In this document: positions 1 through 7,265 of the stretch, one piece after another
Layout of the letters: each line of letters starts with the position of its first letter
Position numbering within the stretch: the first letter of the stretch is position 1
DNA from: Deferribacteraceae bacterium
Lineage (GTDB): Bacteria; Chrysiogenota; Deferribacteres; Deferribacterales; JAISNW01
Direction of reading: 5' to 3'
DNA length: 21,394 nucleotides
NCBI GenBank assembly: GCA_031285415.1
Contig: JAITWF010000033.1
Location: forward strand, 1 to 21,394
The notes under the pieces: model-generated
What the model was told of the DNA's origin: nothing
Database searches by the model: none
The model's input: only the letters and a program-made list of their open reading frames with translations
Position numbers and translations under genes: made by a program

Positions 1-703
1 CCTCTTCAAAGTTAATAAAAAGGGATATGAAATCTTTTATTATCTTAGCGGCGAATGCGATAGCGTCATCTGGGTGGATAGATCCATCCGTCTGAACTTC
101 CATCGTCAGCTTATCATAGTCGGTGCTCTGACCTACACGGGCGTTTTCAACCGCATAGCTCACCTTTTTGATAGGGGTGAACGCCGCATCAACAGCGATC
201 ACTTCAACATCGTCAAACTTCCCCTCCATCTCTTCAGATGGCATATATCCCACGCCACGCTCAACGAAAAGCTCCATATATATTTCTGCTTTTTCGTCTG
301 TGACGTGCATGATAGGCTGTGATGGGTTTAACACCTCCACAGCGGTGTCGCCTGTGATGTCGCCTGCTGTGATAAGCCCTGCGCCCTTCTTCTTAATATA
401 AACTCTGCGCTGATCTGAATCGTGCAGATTAAGCTCCAGAGCCTTCACATTTAGCACGATATTGACAACATCCTCCGCAACGCCTTGTATAGTTGCAAAT
501 TCGTTTGTCACGCCAGAGATCTTAATCCCGACGACAGCTGCGCCCTCTATCGAAGAAAGCATTACTCTGCGAAGAGCATTACCGATCGTCGTGCCGAAGC
601 CCTTTTGCAGCGGTTCAGCAACAAATTTGCCGTAGGTGGCGGTCACTTCGCCAATAGGCTCTACAGATTTCGGCTTCTTCAGATTCTTAAAGTTCATTAT
701 CAT
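1..703 (-). CDS. rpoA: RNA polymerase alpha subunit, N-terminal part (3' end outside window)
   Basis: Alpha subunit of DNA-dependent RNA polymerase, which dimerises and nucleates assembly of beta and beta'. About 234 codons are visible, covering essentially the whole N-terminal assembly domain. The conserved dimer-interface motif GNALRRVMLSS lies near residues 41-51. The C-terminal DNA- and activator-binding domain lies beyond the left edge. The start is ATG at 703, eight bases after a GGAGA ribosome site; a second in-frame ATG at 697 is possible. It follows rpsD by 31 nt, the classic alpha-operon order, so it is probably transcribed from the ribosomal promoters upstream. Nothing looks damaged in the visible part. 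Confidence 0.96.
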   Translation of the reverse strand, partial: MIMNFKNLKKPKSVEPIGEVTATYGKFVAEPLQKGFGTTIGNALRRVMLSSIEGAAVVGIKISGVTNEFATIQGVAEDVVNIVLNVKALELNLHDSDQRRVYIKKKGAGLITAGDITGDTAVEVLNPSQPIMHVTDEKAEIYMELFVERGVGYMPSEEMEGKFDDVEVIAVDAAFTPIKKVSYAVENARVGQSTDYDKLTMEVQTDGSIHPDDAIAFAAKIIKDFISLFINFEE

Positions 704-734
704 TAGCTCGCTCTCCGTTACAAGTCGCTTATGC

Positions 735-1361
735 TTATTTCGAGTACAATTCCACGATCAGGGATTCCTGAATATCGTAGGTTATATCGCTTCTCTCTGG
801 CATACGGGCAACGTCTGCCTGGAATGCGGCCTTGTTTAAGGTGAGCCACTCAGGCACGCCTCTACCGTCTGATGTTTCAACAGATTCCACGATACGAGGA
901 TTTTTCCTGCTCCCTTCAACGATCTGCACAACTTCGCCTGGCTTCACGCTGTAAGATGGGATATTCACCTTGCGACCGTTAACGGTTACGTGGTTATGGC
1001 GAACGACCTGACGAGCCTCTTTTCTGCTGCCAGCGAAGCCTGCGCGGTATACCACGTTATCAAGTCTGCGCTCAAGGAGCTGGATCAGAATTTCACCAGT
1101 AATCCCTTCAGCACGGGTCGCCTTCTCGAAATAGCGGCGAAACTGTGCCTCGAGCACACCATATAATCTTTTAACTTTCTGCTTTTCTCTTAACTGCACG
1201 CCGTAGTCGGAGATCTTTTTAGGCGTTTTGCCATGTTGACCAGGTGCGTAAGGTTTTGTCTCAAGGCTGCACTTCTCTTTGTAGCAACGCTCGCCTTTGA
1301 GGTATAATTTAACGTTTTCCCGTCTGCAAAGTTTGCAGCTAGGGCCTGTATATCTAGCCAA
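735..1361 (-). CDS. rpsD: 30S ribosomal protein S4, zinc-binding form
   Basis: Primary 16S rRNA-binding protein that nucleates assembly of the 30S body; in other bacteria it also represses the alpha operon translationally. The product is 208 residues, a normal length. The N-terminus MARYTGPSC is canonical, and Cys9, Cys12, Cys26 and Cys31 form the zinc site of C+ S4 proteins. The S4 RNA-binding domain follows (LERRLDNVVYRAGF around residue 100). The start codon is TTG at 1361-1359: GGAGG sits six bases upstream and the family N-terminus begins exactly here. It lies 12 nt after rpsK. Confidence 0.97.
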   Translation of the reverse strand: MARYTGPSCKLCRRENVKLYLKGERCYKEKCSLETKPYAPGQHGKTPKKISDYGVQLREKQKVKRLYGVLEAQFRRYFEKATRAEGITGEILIQLLERRLDNVVYRAGFAGSRKEARQVVRHNHVTVNGRKVNIPSYSVKPGEVVQIVEGSRKNPRIVESVETSDGRGVPEWLTLNKAAFQADVARMPERSDITYDIQESLIVELYSK

Positions 1362-1373
1362 TTTGAGCCTCCC

Positions 1374-1760
1374 TTAAATCCTTCTTTTTTTACGTGGGCG
1401 GCAGCCGTTATGCGCCACCGGCGTAATATCTTTGATCAATGTCACCTTGATTCCAACAGCTTGAATAGCACGGATTGCGCTCTCTCTGCCAGAACCTGGT
1501 CCTTTTATGCTCACCTCTACTTCACGCATACCAGCGTCAGCGGCCTTTTTAGCGGCAGCCTCTGCGGCGAGCTGTGCAGCACACGGTGTGGATTTACGGG
1601 AGTTCTTAAAGTTTTGAGTTCCCCCAGTTGCCCAGCACACCACGTTGCCCTTCATATCAGAAAATGTAACGTGGGTATTATTGAATGAAGAGTTTATATG
1701 TGCAACTCCTCTTGGTACACTTTTTTTCTCTTTTTTACCAGTACGTTTTGGACCAGCCAT
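1374..1760 (-). CDS. rpsK: 30S ribosomal protein S11
   Basis: S11 binds 16S rRNA on the 30S platform near the Shine-Dalgarno helix and the E site. The product is 128 residues, the usual length. Recognisable segments are GVAHINSSFNNTHVTF near residue 19, RKSTPCAAQLAAEAAAKKA in the middle, and the basic C-terminus HNGCRPRKKRR. The start is ATG at 1760. It lies 14 nt downstream of rpsM and 12 nt upstream of rpsD, as in most alpha operons. The segment GGTQNFKNSRKSTPC departs slightly from common versions, but the protein is clearly complete. Confidence 0.97.
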   Translation of the reverse strand: MAGPKRTGKKEKKSVPRGVAHINSSFNNTHVTFSDMKGNVVCWATGGTQNFKNSRKSTPCAAQLAAEAAAKKAADAGMREVEVSIKGPGSGRESAIRAIQAVGIKVTLIKDITPVAHNGCRPRKKRRI

Positions 1761-1774
1761 TAGTTATATCCCCC

Positions 1775-2143
1775 CTACTTCTTCTTAATACCGCGTTTGC
1801 CAGCGAGCCCTCTACGGGTGCGGGCGTTTGAGCGAGTTTTTTGACCACGCACGGGCAGATTCGCCTTATGACGGATGCCACGATAGCAGTTGATCTCCAT
1901 CAAACGCTTGATATTAAGCCCGATCTCCTTGCGAAGGTCGCCCTCTGTCTTGATAGATGAATCGAGGTAGTTGCGGATGTCAGCAATCTCTTGCTCCGTC
2001 AGCTCGCCGATCCTCTTGTTAGGCGATATTTGTGTATCAGTAAGGATCTTTTTCGCTGTTGGGCGACCGATCCCGAAGATATAAGTCAATCCTATCTCTA
2101 CTTTCTTATTGTTTGGTATGTCTACACCGGCTACTCGCGCCAC
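1775..2143 (-). CDS. rpsM: 30S ribosomal protein S13
   Basis: S13 sits in the 30S head and contacts the P-site tRNA and the 50S bridge. The product is 122 residues and full length. MARVAGVDIPNNKKVEIGLTYIFGIG at the N-terminus and the C-terminal RGIRHKANLPVRGQKTRSNARTRRG tail are family hallmarks, given here only as landmarks in two halves. The start is GTG at 2143-2141, preceded by GGAGG and six spacer bases. It follows rpmJ by 11 nt. Confidence 0.97.
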   Translation of the reverse strand: MARVAGVDIPNNKKVEIGLTYIFGIGRPTAKKILTDTQISPNKRIGELTEQEIADIRNYLDSSIKTEGDLRKEIGLNIKRLMEINCYRGIRHKANLPVRGQKTRSNARTRRGLAGKRGIKKK

Positions 2144-2154
2144 TTTTCGCCTCC

Positions 2155-2268
2155 TTAACCCTGTCTTTGTTTGTGGCGAGGGTTCTCACAGATCACCCGA
2201 ACCACGCCTTTGCGTTTAACAATCTTGCACTTAGTGCAAATTGGCTTGACACTTGCTCTTACTTTCAT
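2155..2268 (-). CDS. rpmJ: 50S ribosomal protein L36, zinc-binding form
   Basis: The smallest 50S protein, 37 residues, which stabilises 23S rRNA near the GTPase-associated region. Reading the minus strand from ATG at 2268 gives MKVRASVKPICTKCKIVKR and then a short basic tail ending at TAA, 2157-2155. Cys11, Cys14, Cys27 and His32 form the zinc site of the C+ type L36. It occupies the standard slot between infA (15 nt upstream) and rpsM. It is complete and of the expected length. Confidence 0.96.
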   Translation of the reverse strand: MKVRASVKPICTKCKIVKRKGVVRVICENPRHKQRQG

Positions 2269-2283
2269 CGGTTTCCATCCTAA

Positions 2284-2505
2284 TTATTTATGCCGGTACG
2301 TGATTCGTCCACGTGTAAGATCGTACGGCGACAATTCGACCGTGACCTTATCACCAGGTAAAATACGAATAAAGTTCATTCGCATCTTCCCAGAAAGATG
2401 TGCCAATATAACATGCTTGTTTGGCAACTCCACCTTGAATGTAGCGTTGGGCAGCGCCTCGTTCACAACGCCTGCGGCTTCAATAACATCTCCCTTCTTG
2501 CTCAA
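2284..2505 (-). CDS. infA: Translation initiation factor IF-1
   Basis: IF-1 binds the 30S A site during initiation and cooperates with IF-2 and IF-3. The product is 73 residues forming a single S1-like OB fold: MSKKGDVIEAAGVV, then LPNATFKVELPNKHVILAHLSGK split around residue 25, and a C-terminal LSPYDLTRGRITYRHK. The start codon is TTG at 2505-2503, with AGGTG four bases upstream. No ATG is available at the family N-terminus, so the rare start is well supported. It lies between map and rpmJ, the usual alpha/spc junction. Confidence 0.96.
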   Translation of the reverse strand: MSKKGDVIEAAGVVNEALPNATFKVELPNKHVILAHLSGKMRMNFIRILPGDKVTVELSPYDLTRGRITYRHK

Positions 2506-2550
2506 TTAACACCTACCGTTATATGTTCAAAGGTTCCATCAAGTGCCTGC

Positions 2551-3300
2551 CTAATTGAGGGTTAAGACAGAAACACCGTCAGGAGTAATCGCAACTGTGT
2601 TCTCGTAATGGGCGGACAGTTTACCATCTTTGGTCACCGTCGTCCAGCCATCATGAAGCGTCACAATGCGATAATCGCCTTCCGATACCATTGGTTCAAT
2701 AGCTAAGACCAACCCTGCTCTTAGCTTCACCCCCTTTCCAGGAGGCCCATAGTTTGGAACGCTCGGCTCCTCATGCAAAGATCTACCAATGCCATGCCCG
2801 AGCATATCCCTAATCACACCAAAACCATGCAACTCCACATATTTCTGGATCGCATGGGATATATCTGAAACTCTGTTGCCGATGCTAGCCGCTTTGATAC
2901 CTTCAAAGAACGACTGCTCGGTAACATCTATTAGCTTCTTAGCCTCTGCACTTATCTCACCTACAGCAAAAGTCCTTGCTGCATCGGCATGAAATCCATT
3001 TTTAAATGCGCCTACATCTATACCGACGATATCGCCATCCTCAAGCACCCTACTGGCAGTTGGGATTCCATGCACGACCTCTTCGTTTATAGACACGCAC
3101 GCCGCCGCTGGGAACCCTCTATAATTTTTAAAGGAGGGAACAGCGGAGTGAGAGTATATGATATTTTCTACAAGGTTGTCAACATCTTTTGTTGATACCC
3201 CCGGTTTTATAAACTCCCTTAGCTTTTCAAAGATCTCTACAAGAATCTTGCCATTTTCTCGCATTATAGCGATCTCTGAACTACTCTTAAGATATATCAT
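2551..3300 (-). CDS. map: Methionine aminopeptidase, type I
   Basis: Cytosolic metalloenzyme that removes the initiator methionine from nascent proteins. The product is 249 residues, typical of short type Ia enzymes without an N-terminal zinc extension. The five metal ligands of the pita-bread fold are all visible: Asp95 in VGIDVG, Asp106 in FHADAART, His169 in GHGIG, Glu202 in AIEPM and Glu233 in HYENT. The substrate-contacting histidine is in EVVHGIP near residue 77. The start ATG at 3300 overlaps the adk TGA stop by 4 nt (ATGA), which indicates translational coupling. Confidence 0.97.
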   Translation of the reverse strand: MIYLKSSSEIAIMRENGKILVEIFEKLREFIKPGVSTKDVDNLVENIIYSHSAVPSFKNYRGFPAAACVSINEEVVHGIPTASRVLEDGDIVGIDVGAFKNGFHADAARTFAVGEISAEAKKLIDVTEQSFFEGIKAASIGNRVSDISHAIQKYVELHGFGVIRDMLGHGIGRSLHEEPSVPNYGPPGKGVKLRAGLVLAIEPMVSEGDYRIVTLHDGWTTVTKDGKLSAHYENTVAITPDGVSVLTLN

Positions 3301-3944
3301 TCAAGGAAACCTTTTATCTCTTCATATATTTTATCTGGCGACTGAGTACCATCGATCTCTTTCAGCTTGCCACGTCTAGAGTAGAGTGTGGTTAAAAGAG
3401 AGGTGCTGGTATGGAATACATTTAATCGTTTATCCAGCGTCTCCTTTGTGTCGTCTGAACGTTGAAATAGTTCAGTGCCGTCTACATCGCACTTATTCTC
3501 ACTTTTAGGTGGATTAAATGCAATATTATAAACGCCTCCACACTTCGGACAGCTACGTCTACCAGTTATTCTCTTATATATAATCTCATCAGGCACTACA
3601 AGGCTTATCACATGTGTAATCTCAGTGCCTAGCTCATTTCTTAGCATAAGATCGAGTGCATCTGCCTGAACGACTGTTCTAGGGAAACCATCGAGGATAA
3701 ACCCTTTGCGGCAATCTGGCATAGAGATACGCTCTTTCATAATGTCTATTATAACGCTGTCTGGCACAAGTTTACCATCATCCATAAACTGTTTCGCCAT
3801 TACGCCAAGCTCTGTCCCATCTGTTACAGCAGCTCTCAATATATCCCCTGTAGAGATCTGCACGATCCCAAAATCACGTATCAAATATCCCGACTGAGTC
3901 CCTTTGCCTGAACCAGGCGCACCTAAAAATACTATATTCTTCAC
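3297..3944 (-). CDS. adk: Adenylate kinase, long form with zinc-type lid
   Basis: Catalyses ATP + AMP = 2 ADP in the cytosol. The product is 215 residues. The P-loop GAPGSGKGT is at residues 8-16, the AMP-binding segment STGDILR near 31, and DGFPRT at 85-90. The long LID domain (about 126-163) carries Cys132, Cys135, Cys152 and Asp155, the Cys3-Asp zinc pattern known from Bacillus-type enzymes. The start is GTG at 3944-3942 behind a GGGGGAG ribosome site. It is followed directly by map through a 4-nt overlap. Its place after secY is normal, except that a zinc-ribbon gene is inserted between them. Confidence 0.97.
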   Translation of the reverse strand: MKNIVFLGAPGSGKGTQSGYLIRDFGIVQISTGDILRAAVTDGTELGVMAKQFMDDGKLVPDSVIIDIMKERISMPDCRKGFILDGFPRTVVQADALDLMLRNELGTEITHVISLVVPDEIIYKRITGRRSCPKCGGVYNIAFNPPKSENKCDVDGTELFQRSDDTKETLDKRLNVFHTSTSLLTTLYSRRGKLKEIDGTQSPDKIYEEIKGFLE

Positions 3945-3979
3945 GATCTCCCCCTCGATTTCGTAAGAAAAAAATCAGC

Positions 3980-4231
3980 CTATTTAGTCCATCTCGCTAA
4001 TTTAGGAATATTCATTGTAAATAGCTTCGCCAAAAACTTTGGCATTCCGTTTTTAGCCATCGCCTCAATGCAAAACTCTCTCATCTGCTGCGCAGTACAA
4101 TCTTTCCAAGTGAACTCGCCATCTTTATAGCAGTAGCTGCAATATTTTGCAGATTTACTGCCGTCAGCCTCTGTACCACCCTGTTCTGGGTCTTTTTTTA
4201 GAGGCATACCGCAGCTTTGACAAACTTGCAT
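3980..4231 (-). CDS. Small zinc-ribbon protein of unknown role
   Basis: An 83-residue protein with the look of the putative zinc-ribbon family (zinc ribbon 2 type). Cys4-x2-Cys7 followed by GMPL, then GGTEADGSKSAKYCSYCY with Cys31-x2-Cys34, plus Cys45 and Cys54. The second half is helical and basic and ends in KLARWTK. No enzyme active site is visible and the function is unknown; zinc binding is inferred. The start at ATG 4231 is chosen because AAGGAG lies six bases upstream; the frame stays open to 4291 but that extension covers a terminator-like hairpin. It sits between secY and adk, not a standard spc-operon gene, and has a terminator-like structure upstream, so it may have its own promoter. 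None of convincing strength was seen. Confidence 0.85.
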   Translation of the reverse strand: MQVCQSCGMPLKKDPEQGGTEADGSKSAKYCSYCYKDGEFTWKDCTAQQMREFCIEAMAKNGMPKFLAKLFTMNIPKLARWTK

Positions 4232-4279
4232 AATAAACTCCTTAAAAAATCGTTTATATTGCGCACTGCGTTGTTGTTT

Positions 4280-4331
4280 AAAAAAATCCAATCCTCATGT
4301 ACCTTCAAGTACACATCGGATTGTATTTTTT
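4280..4331. terminator. Bidirectional terminator-like hairpin downstream of secY
   Basis: An imperfect hairpin spans 4290-4322: outer stem AATCC/GGATT, a small internal loop, inner stem TGTAC/GTACA and a six-base loop. On the minus strand it is followed at once by seven Ts (4286-4280); on the plus strand six Ts lie at 4326-4331. This is the form of a Rho-independent terminator working in both directions. For the minus strand it would end the secY transcript before the zinc-ribbon gene. The stem is broken by the internal loop, so its strength is uncertain. Confidence 0.55.
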
Positions 4332-4347
4332 CAAGCCGCCTAGCATT

Positions 4348-4375
4348 GCACAATCTAAACAATTTTTGATTGTGC
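4348..4375. other. Inverted repeat in the secY downstream region
   Basis: Perfect 8-bp arms GCACAATC (4348-4355) and GATTGTGC (4368-4375) surround a 12-base AT-rich loop in which three further A-T pairs can form. No T run follows directly on either strand, so it is better read as an mRNA 3' structure or processing site than a terminator. Confidence 0.5.
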
Positions 4376-4403
4376 TAACACACCACAAGGCATGCATATC
4401 TCT

Positions 4404-4426
4404 GTAGGGGCGAGGTTCGCTCGCCC
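4404..4426 (-). repeat. Palindromic dispersed repeat, copy 1
   Basis: A 23-nt element with 7-bp arms (GGGCGAG/CTCGCCC) and a five-base loop, with GTAG at its plus-strand left end. On the minus strand it matches the element at 14976-14998 in 22 of 23 positions, so the two copies have the same orientation relative to transcription. It lies 10 nt downstream of the secY stop codon. It looks like a REP-type extragenic palindrome. Confidence 0.7.
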
Positions 4427-4436
4427 ATTAAAAAAC

Positions 4437-5744
4437 TTAGTTTCTCCCTCTAATACGACCTTTACTTAGGAAGCCTTCGTAGTTGTTCGTAATAAGGTGT
4501 GATTCGATCTTCTGAATTACATCCAAGCCGACGCCAACGACGATCAGGAGGCTAGTTCCGCCAAAGTAAAATGGCATCTGGAACGCACCTATTATCGCCT
4601 GAGGCATGATCGATACTACAGCAAGGTAGATCGCTCCAACAAATGTCAACCTAGATAGAACATAGTCAATATAGCTTGCAGTTGCCTCCCCCGGTCGTTT
4701 TCCCGGGATAACGCCGCCCGATTTCTGAATATTTTCAGCAATATCGTTTGGATTGAATATAATCGATGTATAGAAGTATGTAAAAAATACGATAAATACA
4801 AGCTCCAATACATAATAAAACCAATGTTGCGGAGAGAAGTATAGAGATATCTTCTGTATCGCAGGATTAGTCACAAATGTTGCAATCGTTGGAGGTAGTG
4901 TTACAATAGTTGACGCAAAAATTATCGGAATAACGCCAGCAGGGTTTAATTTCAACGGCAGATATGATGTTGCCGTCTGAATACGCCCACCAGCAGTGGA
5001 TTTACGCACATACTGTATAGGAATACGTCTCTGCGAGGTCTCCATAAATACGATAGCGATAAAGGCTCCAGCCATTATAATTAACGCAAGTATTAGTGGG
5101 ATCGGCTGCATTGTGCCGCCCTGCACCAAGCTCCACGTCTGCACAACAGCCGTTGGGAAGCTAGTGATAATACCAGCCATAATTATGAGCGACATACCGT
5201 TACCGATACCAAAGGAGGTAATCTTCTCGCCAAGCCACATCAGAAATACAGTTCCTGTCGTTAATGTTAGGGCTGTTATAATTCTAAATCCCCATCCATC
5301 TTGCATTACAACGGCAATACCAGATGGAGATACCATGCTCTCGATACCAACTGCAATGGCAAAACCTTGAAACAAGCTTATTACCACAGTAAAATATCGA
5401 GTGTAGCGAGTGATCTTCTCGCGCCCTTCGGTGCCTCTCTTTTTAAGCTCACCAAGGTGAGGGATAACAACAGTTAAAAGCTCCAATATAATCGAAGCGG
5501 AGATATATGGCATAACACCTAAGCCAAATACCGTTAACTTCTGCAACGCTCCACCAGTGAACATATTAAAAAAGTTTAATAGGTTGCCACTGCTTCTGGA
5601 GAAGAATTGAGACAACGCCTCGCCATTTATCCCTGGAGTGGGTATATAAGCTCCCAATCTAAACACTGCCAAAAGGATCAGTGTCATGAAAATTCTCTTT
5701 CTTAGATCGGGTATCGAAAAAATTTCTTGTATCTTTTTCAACAT
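4437..5744 (-). CDS. secY: Preprotein translocase subunit SecY
   Basis: Channel-forming subunit of the SecYEG translocon in the inner membrane, which passes unfolded proteins across or into the membrane. The product is 435 residues with about ten hydrophobic segments, the normal topology. Landmarks are RLGAYIPTPGIN near residue 30, the FNMFTGGAL plug region near 60, the VMPYISASIILELL segment of TM2, and the cytosolic ribosome-binding loops EGREKITRYTRY and PGKRPGEATASYID. The start ATG at 5744 has GGTGAGG just upstream, and a 5-bp hairpin (GCGTC/GACGC) lies just before that site. It is separated from rplO by 88 nt with a terminator-like hairpin, so its expression may be uncoupled from the ribosomal genes. 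Confidence 0.97.
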   Translation of the reverse strand: MLKKIQEIFSIPDLRKRIFMTLILLAVFRLGAYIPTPGINGEALSQFFSRSSGNLLNFFNMFTGGALQKLTVFGLGVMPYISASIILELLTVVIPHLGELKKRGTEGREKITRYTRYFTVVISLFQGFAIAVGIESMVSPSGIAVVMQDGWGFRIITALTLTTGTVFLMWLGEKITSFGIGNGMSLIIMAGIITSFPTAVVQTWSLVQGGTMQPIPLILALIIMAGAFIAIVFMETSQRRIPIQYVRKSTAGGRIQTATSYLPLKLNPAGVIPIIFASTIVTLPPTIATFVTNPAIQKISLYFSPQHWFYYVLELVFIVFFTYFYTSIIFNPNDIAENIQKSGGVIPGKRPGEATASYIDYVLSRLTFVGAIYLAVVSIMPQAIIGAFQMPFYFGGTSLLIVVGVGLDVIQKIESHLITNNYEGFLSKGRIRGRN

Positions 5745-5798
5745 ATCCTCACCTTTGCGTCTATTGACGCTACAAAATCTGAATCATAGCTAGATAAC

Positions 5799-5823
5799 AA
5801 AATGGGGGATTTAACTCCCCCAT
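5799..5823 (-). terminator. Terminator or attenuator between rplO and secY
   Basis: A perfect 8-bp stem (ATGGGGGA, positions 5823-5816, with TCCCCCAT, 5809-5802) closes a six-base loop and is followed on the minus strand by TTTGTT. It begins 9 nt after the rplO stop. The T run is short, so partial read-through into secY is likely. A TATGAT box at 5788-5783 could be a -10 element for secY, but I see no good -35. Confidence 0.65.
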
Positions 5824-5832
5824 CATATAATG

Positions 5833-6360
5833 TTACTTTTTAGCTAGCTTTTTGGCTCTAGCGGCTGCCTTCGCCTCTTTTCTGGCTTTAACTTCCGCCT
5901 TCTCTACAAATGGAGGGATAATGGTGAGCTTGCCACCAGCTGCTTTTATCTTCTCCGTTGCGGTTGCAGATGCTTTATCTACAACAAATGTAAGCTTCTT
6001 CTGAAGTTCGCCATCGCCAAGTACCTTCACCCCATCCTTGTTACCATGAACAAGTCTGTGGAGTTTCAGCGTTTCAGCATTAACCTCTTCGCCGTCGTTG
6101 TATGCTGCGTTGATTACATCGAGGTTTACAACTTCAAACTCTAGTGCAAAACGAGCGTTTGAAAAACCACGCTTTGGAATACGGCGATTCAAAGGCATCT
6201 GACCGCCCTCAAATCCTGGACGAACACCGCCACCAGATCTAGCTTTCTGACCTTTGTGACCTTTGCCAGCAGTTGTACCTAGACCGCTACCAGTACCCCT
6301 TCCAAGTCTCTTCTTCTCTTTATTTGCGCCCTTTGCCGGACGCAGTTCATGTTTAAACAT
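5833..6360 (-). CDS. rplO: 50S ribosomal protein L15
   Basis: L15 is a late-assembling 50S protein that contacts domain II and V of 23S rRNA. The N-terminal glycine- and arginine-rich extension RLGRGTGSGLGTTAGKGHKG and the FEGGQMPLNRRIPKRGF segment are diagnostic. At 175 residues it is longer than the usual 145-150, because of a C-terminal Ala/Lys-rich tail of about 25 residues (AEVKARKEAKAAARAKKLAKK region). The start is ATG at 6360, with AGGAG ten bases upstream. It follows rpsE by only 13 nt; the gene for L30, often found here, is absent. Confidence 0.97.
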   Translation of the reverse strand: MFKHELRPAKGANKEKKRLGRGTGSGLGTTAGKGHKGQKARSGGGVRPGFEGGQMPLNRRIPKRGFSNARFALEFEVVNLDVINAAYNDGEEVNAETLKLHRLVHGNKDGVKVLGDGELQKKLTFVVDKASATATEKIKAAGGKLTIIPPFVEKAEVKARKEAKAAARAKKLAKK

Positions 6361-6373
6361 TGTTTAAATGCTC

Positions 6374-6868
6374 CTAATATTTGATAATATCTTTAATCTC
6401 TTTACCACGGACGTTAGCCACTTGGTCTAGAGTGCGGAGGTTATCAAATCCGTTTAATACCGCATATATCGAGTTGTATGGGTTACGGCTGCGAACTGAT
6501 TTAGCAAGGATATTGTGTACGCCTGCCAATTCAAACAGTGAGCGAACCGCTCCACCCGCAATGATACCAGTACCAGGAGCAGCTGGCTTCATAACAATTT
6601 CGCTAGCTCCAAAGCGTCCCACGATCTCGTGTGGGATGGTACCCTTTACAATCGGAAGAGATACCATATTTTTCTTAGCTGTTTCAAGAGCTTTACGGAT
6701 AGCGTCAGGTACTTCACGTGCCTTGCCGTGTCCTACGCCAACGTTACCCTCGTGATCCCCAACTACCACTAGTGCGGTGAATTTGAAGATACGGCCGCCT
6801 TTAACAACCTTTGTTACCCTTCCTATATGCACAACCTTATCTGAAAGCTGTTTTTCTTCGTTATTCAA
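6374..6868 (-). CDS. rpsE: 30S ribosomal protein S5
   Basis: S5 lies at the mRNA entry channel of the 30S subunit and affects decoding accuracy. The product is 164 residues, normal. The dsRNA-binding-like N-terminal domain has KGGRIFKFTALVVVGD near residues 24-39 and GVGHGKAREVPDAI next; the C-terminal domain has PAAPGTGIIAGGAVRS. The start codon is TTG at 6868-6866, seven bases after GGAGG, with no ATG nearby. It lies 14 nt after rplR. Confidence 0.97.
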   Translation of the reverse strand: MNNEEKQLSDKVVHIGRVTKVVKGGRIFKFTALVVVGDHEGNVGVGHGKAREVPDAIRKALETAKKNMVSLPIVKGTIPHEIVGRFGASEIVMKPAAPGTGIIAGGAVRSLFELAGVHNILAKSVRSRNPYNSIYAVLNGFDNLRTLDQVANVRGKEIKDIIKY

Positions 6869-6882
6869 GGTAAACCCTCCCG

Positions 6883-7248
6883 TTAAAATTCCAGACCAGT
6901 TTCTCTAGCGGCATCCGCTAACGACTTGATCCTGCCATGATATACAAAACCACCGCGGTCGAAAACAACCGTTGTAATGCCTTTCTCTTTAGCGCGCTCG
7001 CCAATTAGCTTGCCCACCGCCGCTGCAACGTTAATGTTGACAGTGCTTTTATACTTGGCACGGAGGTCTTTCTCCAGAGAGCTTGCCGATATAAGTGTGT
7101 TACCAGTGGTATCGTCAATTATCTGAGCATACATATAATGATTGCTCTTATAAACCGCCAAACGAGGACGTGCGGTGGTTCCCTCTAGCTTCTTTCTTAG
7201 GCGTATATGACGTCTTTCTCTAGACGCATGTTTAGCTTGTGTATTCAA
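6883..7248 (-). CDS. rplR: 50S ribosomal protein L18
   Basis: L18 binds 5S rRNA and attaches the 5S particle to the central protuberance. The product is 121 residues. The basic N-terminus ERRHIRLRKKLEGT, RPRLAVYKSNHYMYAQIIDD near residue 28, and the C-terminal VVFDRGGFVYHGRIKSLAD are typical and the protein is complete. The start codon is TTG at 7248-7246, with GAGGA seven bases upstream; this gives the expected N-terminal length. It lies 17 nt after rplF. Confidence 0.97.
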   Translation of the reverse strand: MNTQAKHASRERRHIRLRKKLEGTTARPRLAVYKSNHYMYAQIIDDTTGNTLISASSLEKDLRAKYKSTVNINVAAAVGKLIGERAKEKGITTVVFDRGGFVYHGRIKSLADAARETGLEF

Positions 7249-7265
7249 TTTGCTATCCTCTGCCC

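Noticed and set aside
4232..4291. Upstream ATG start for the zinc-ribbon gene at 4291
   Set aside because: The added residues include the terminator-like region and lack a ribosome site; the inner ATG at 4231 has AAGGAG at ideal distance.
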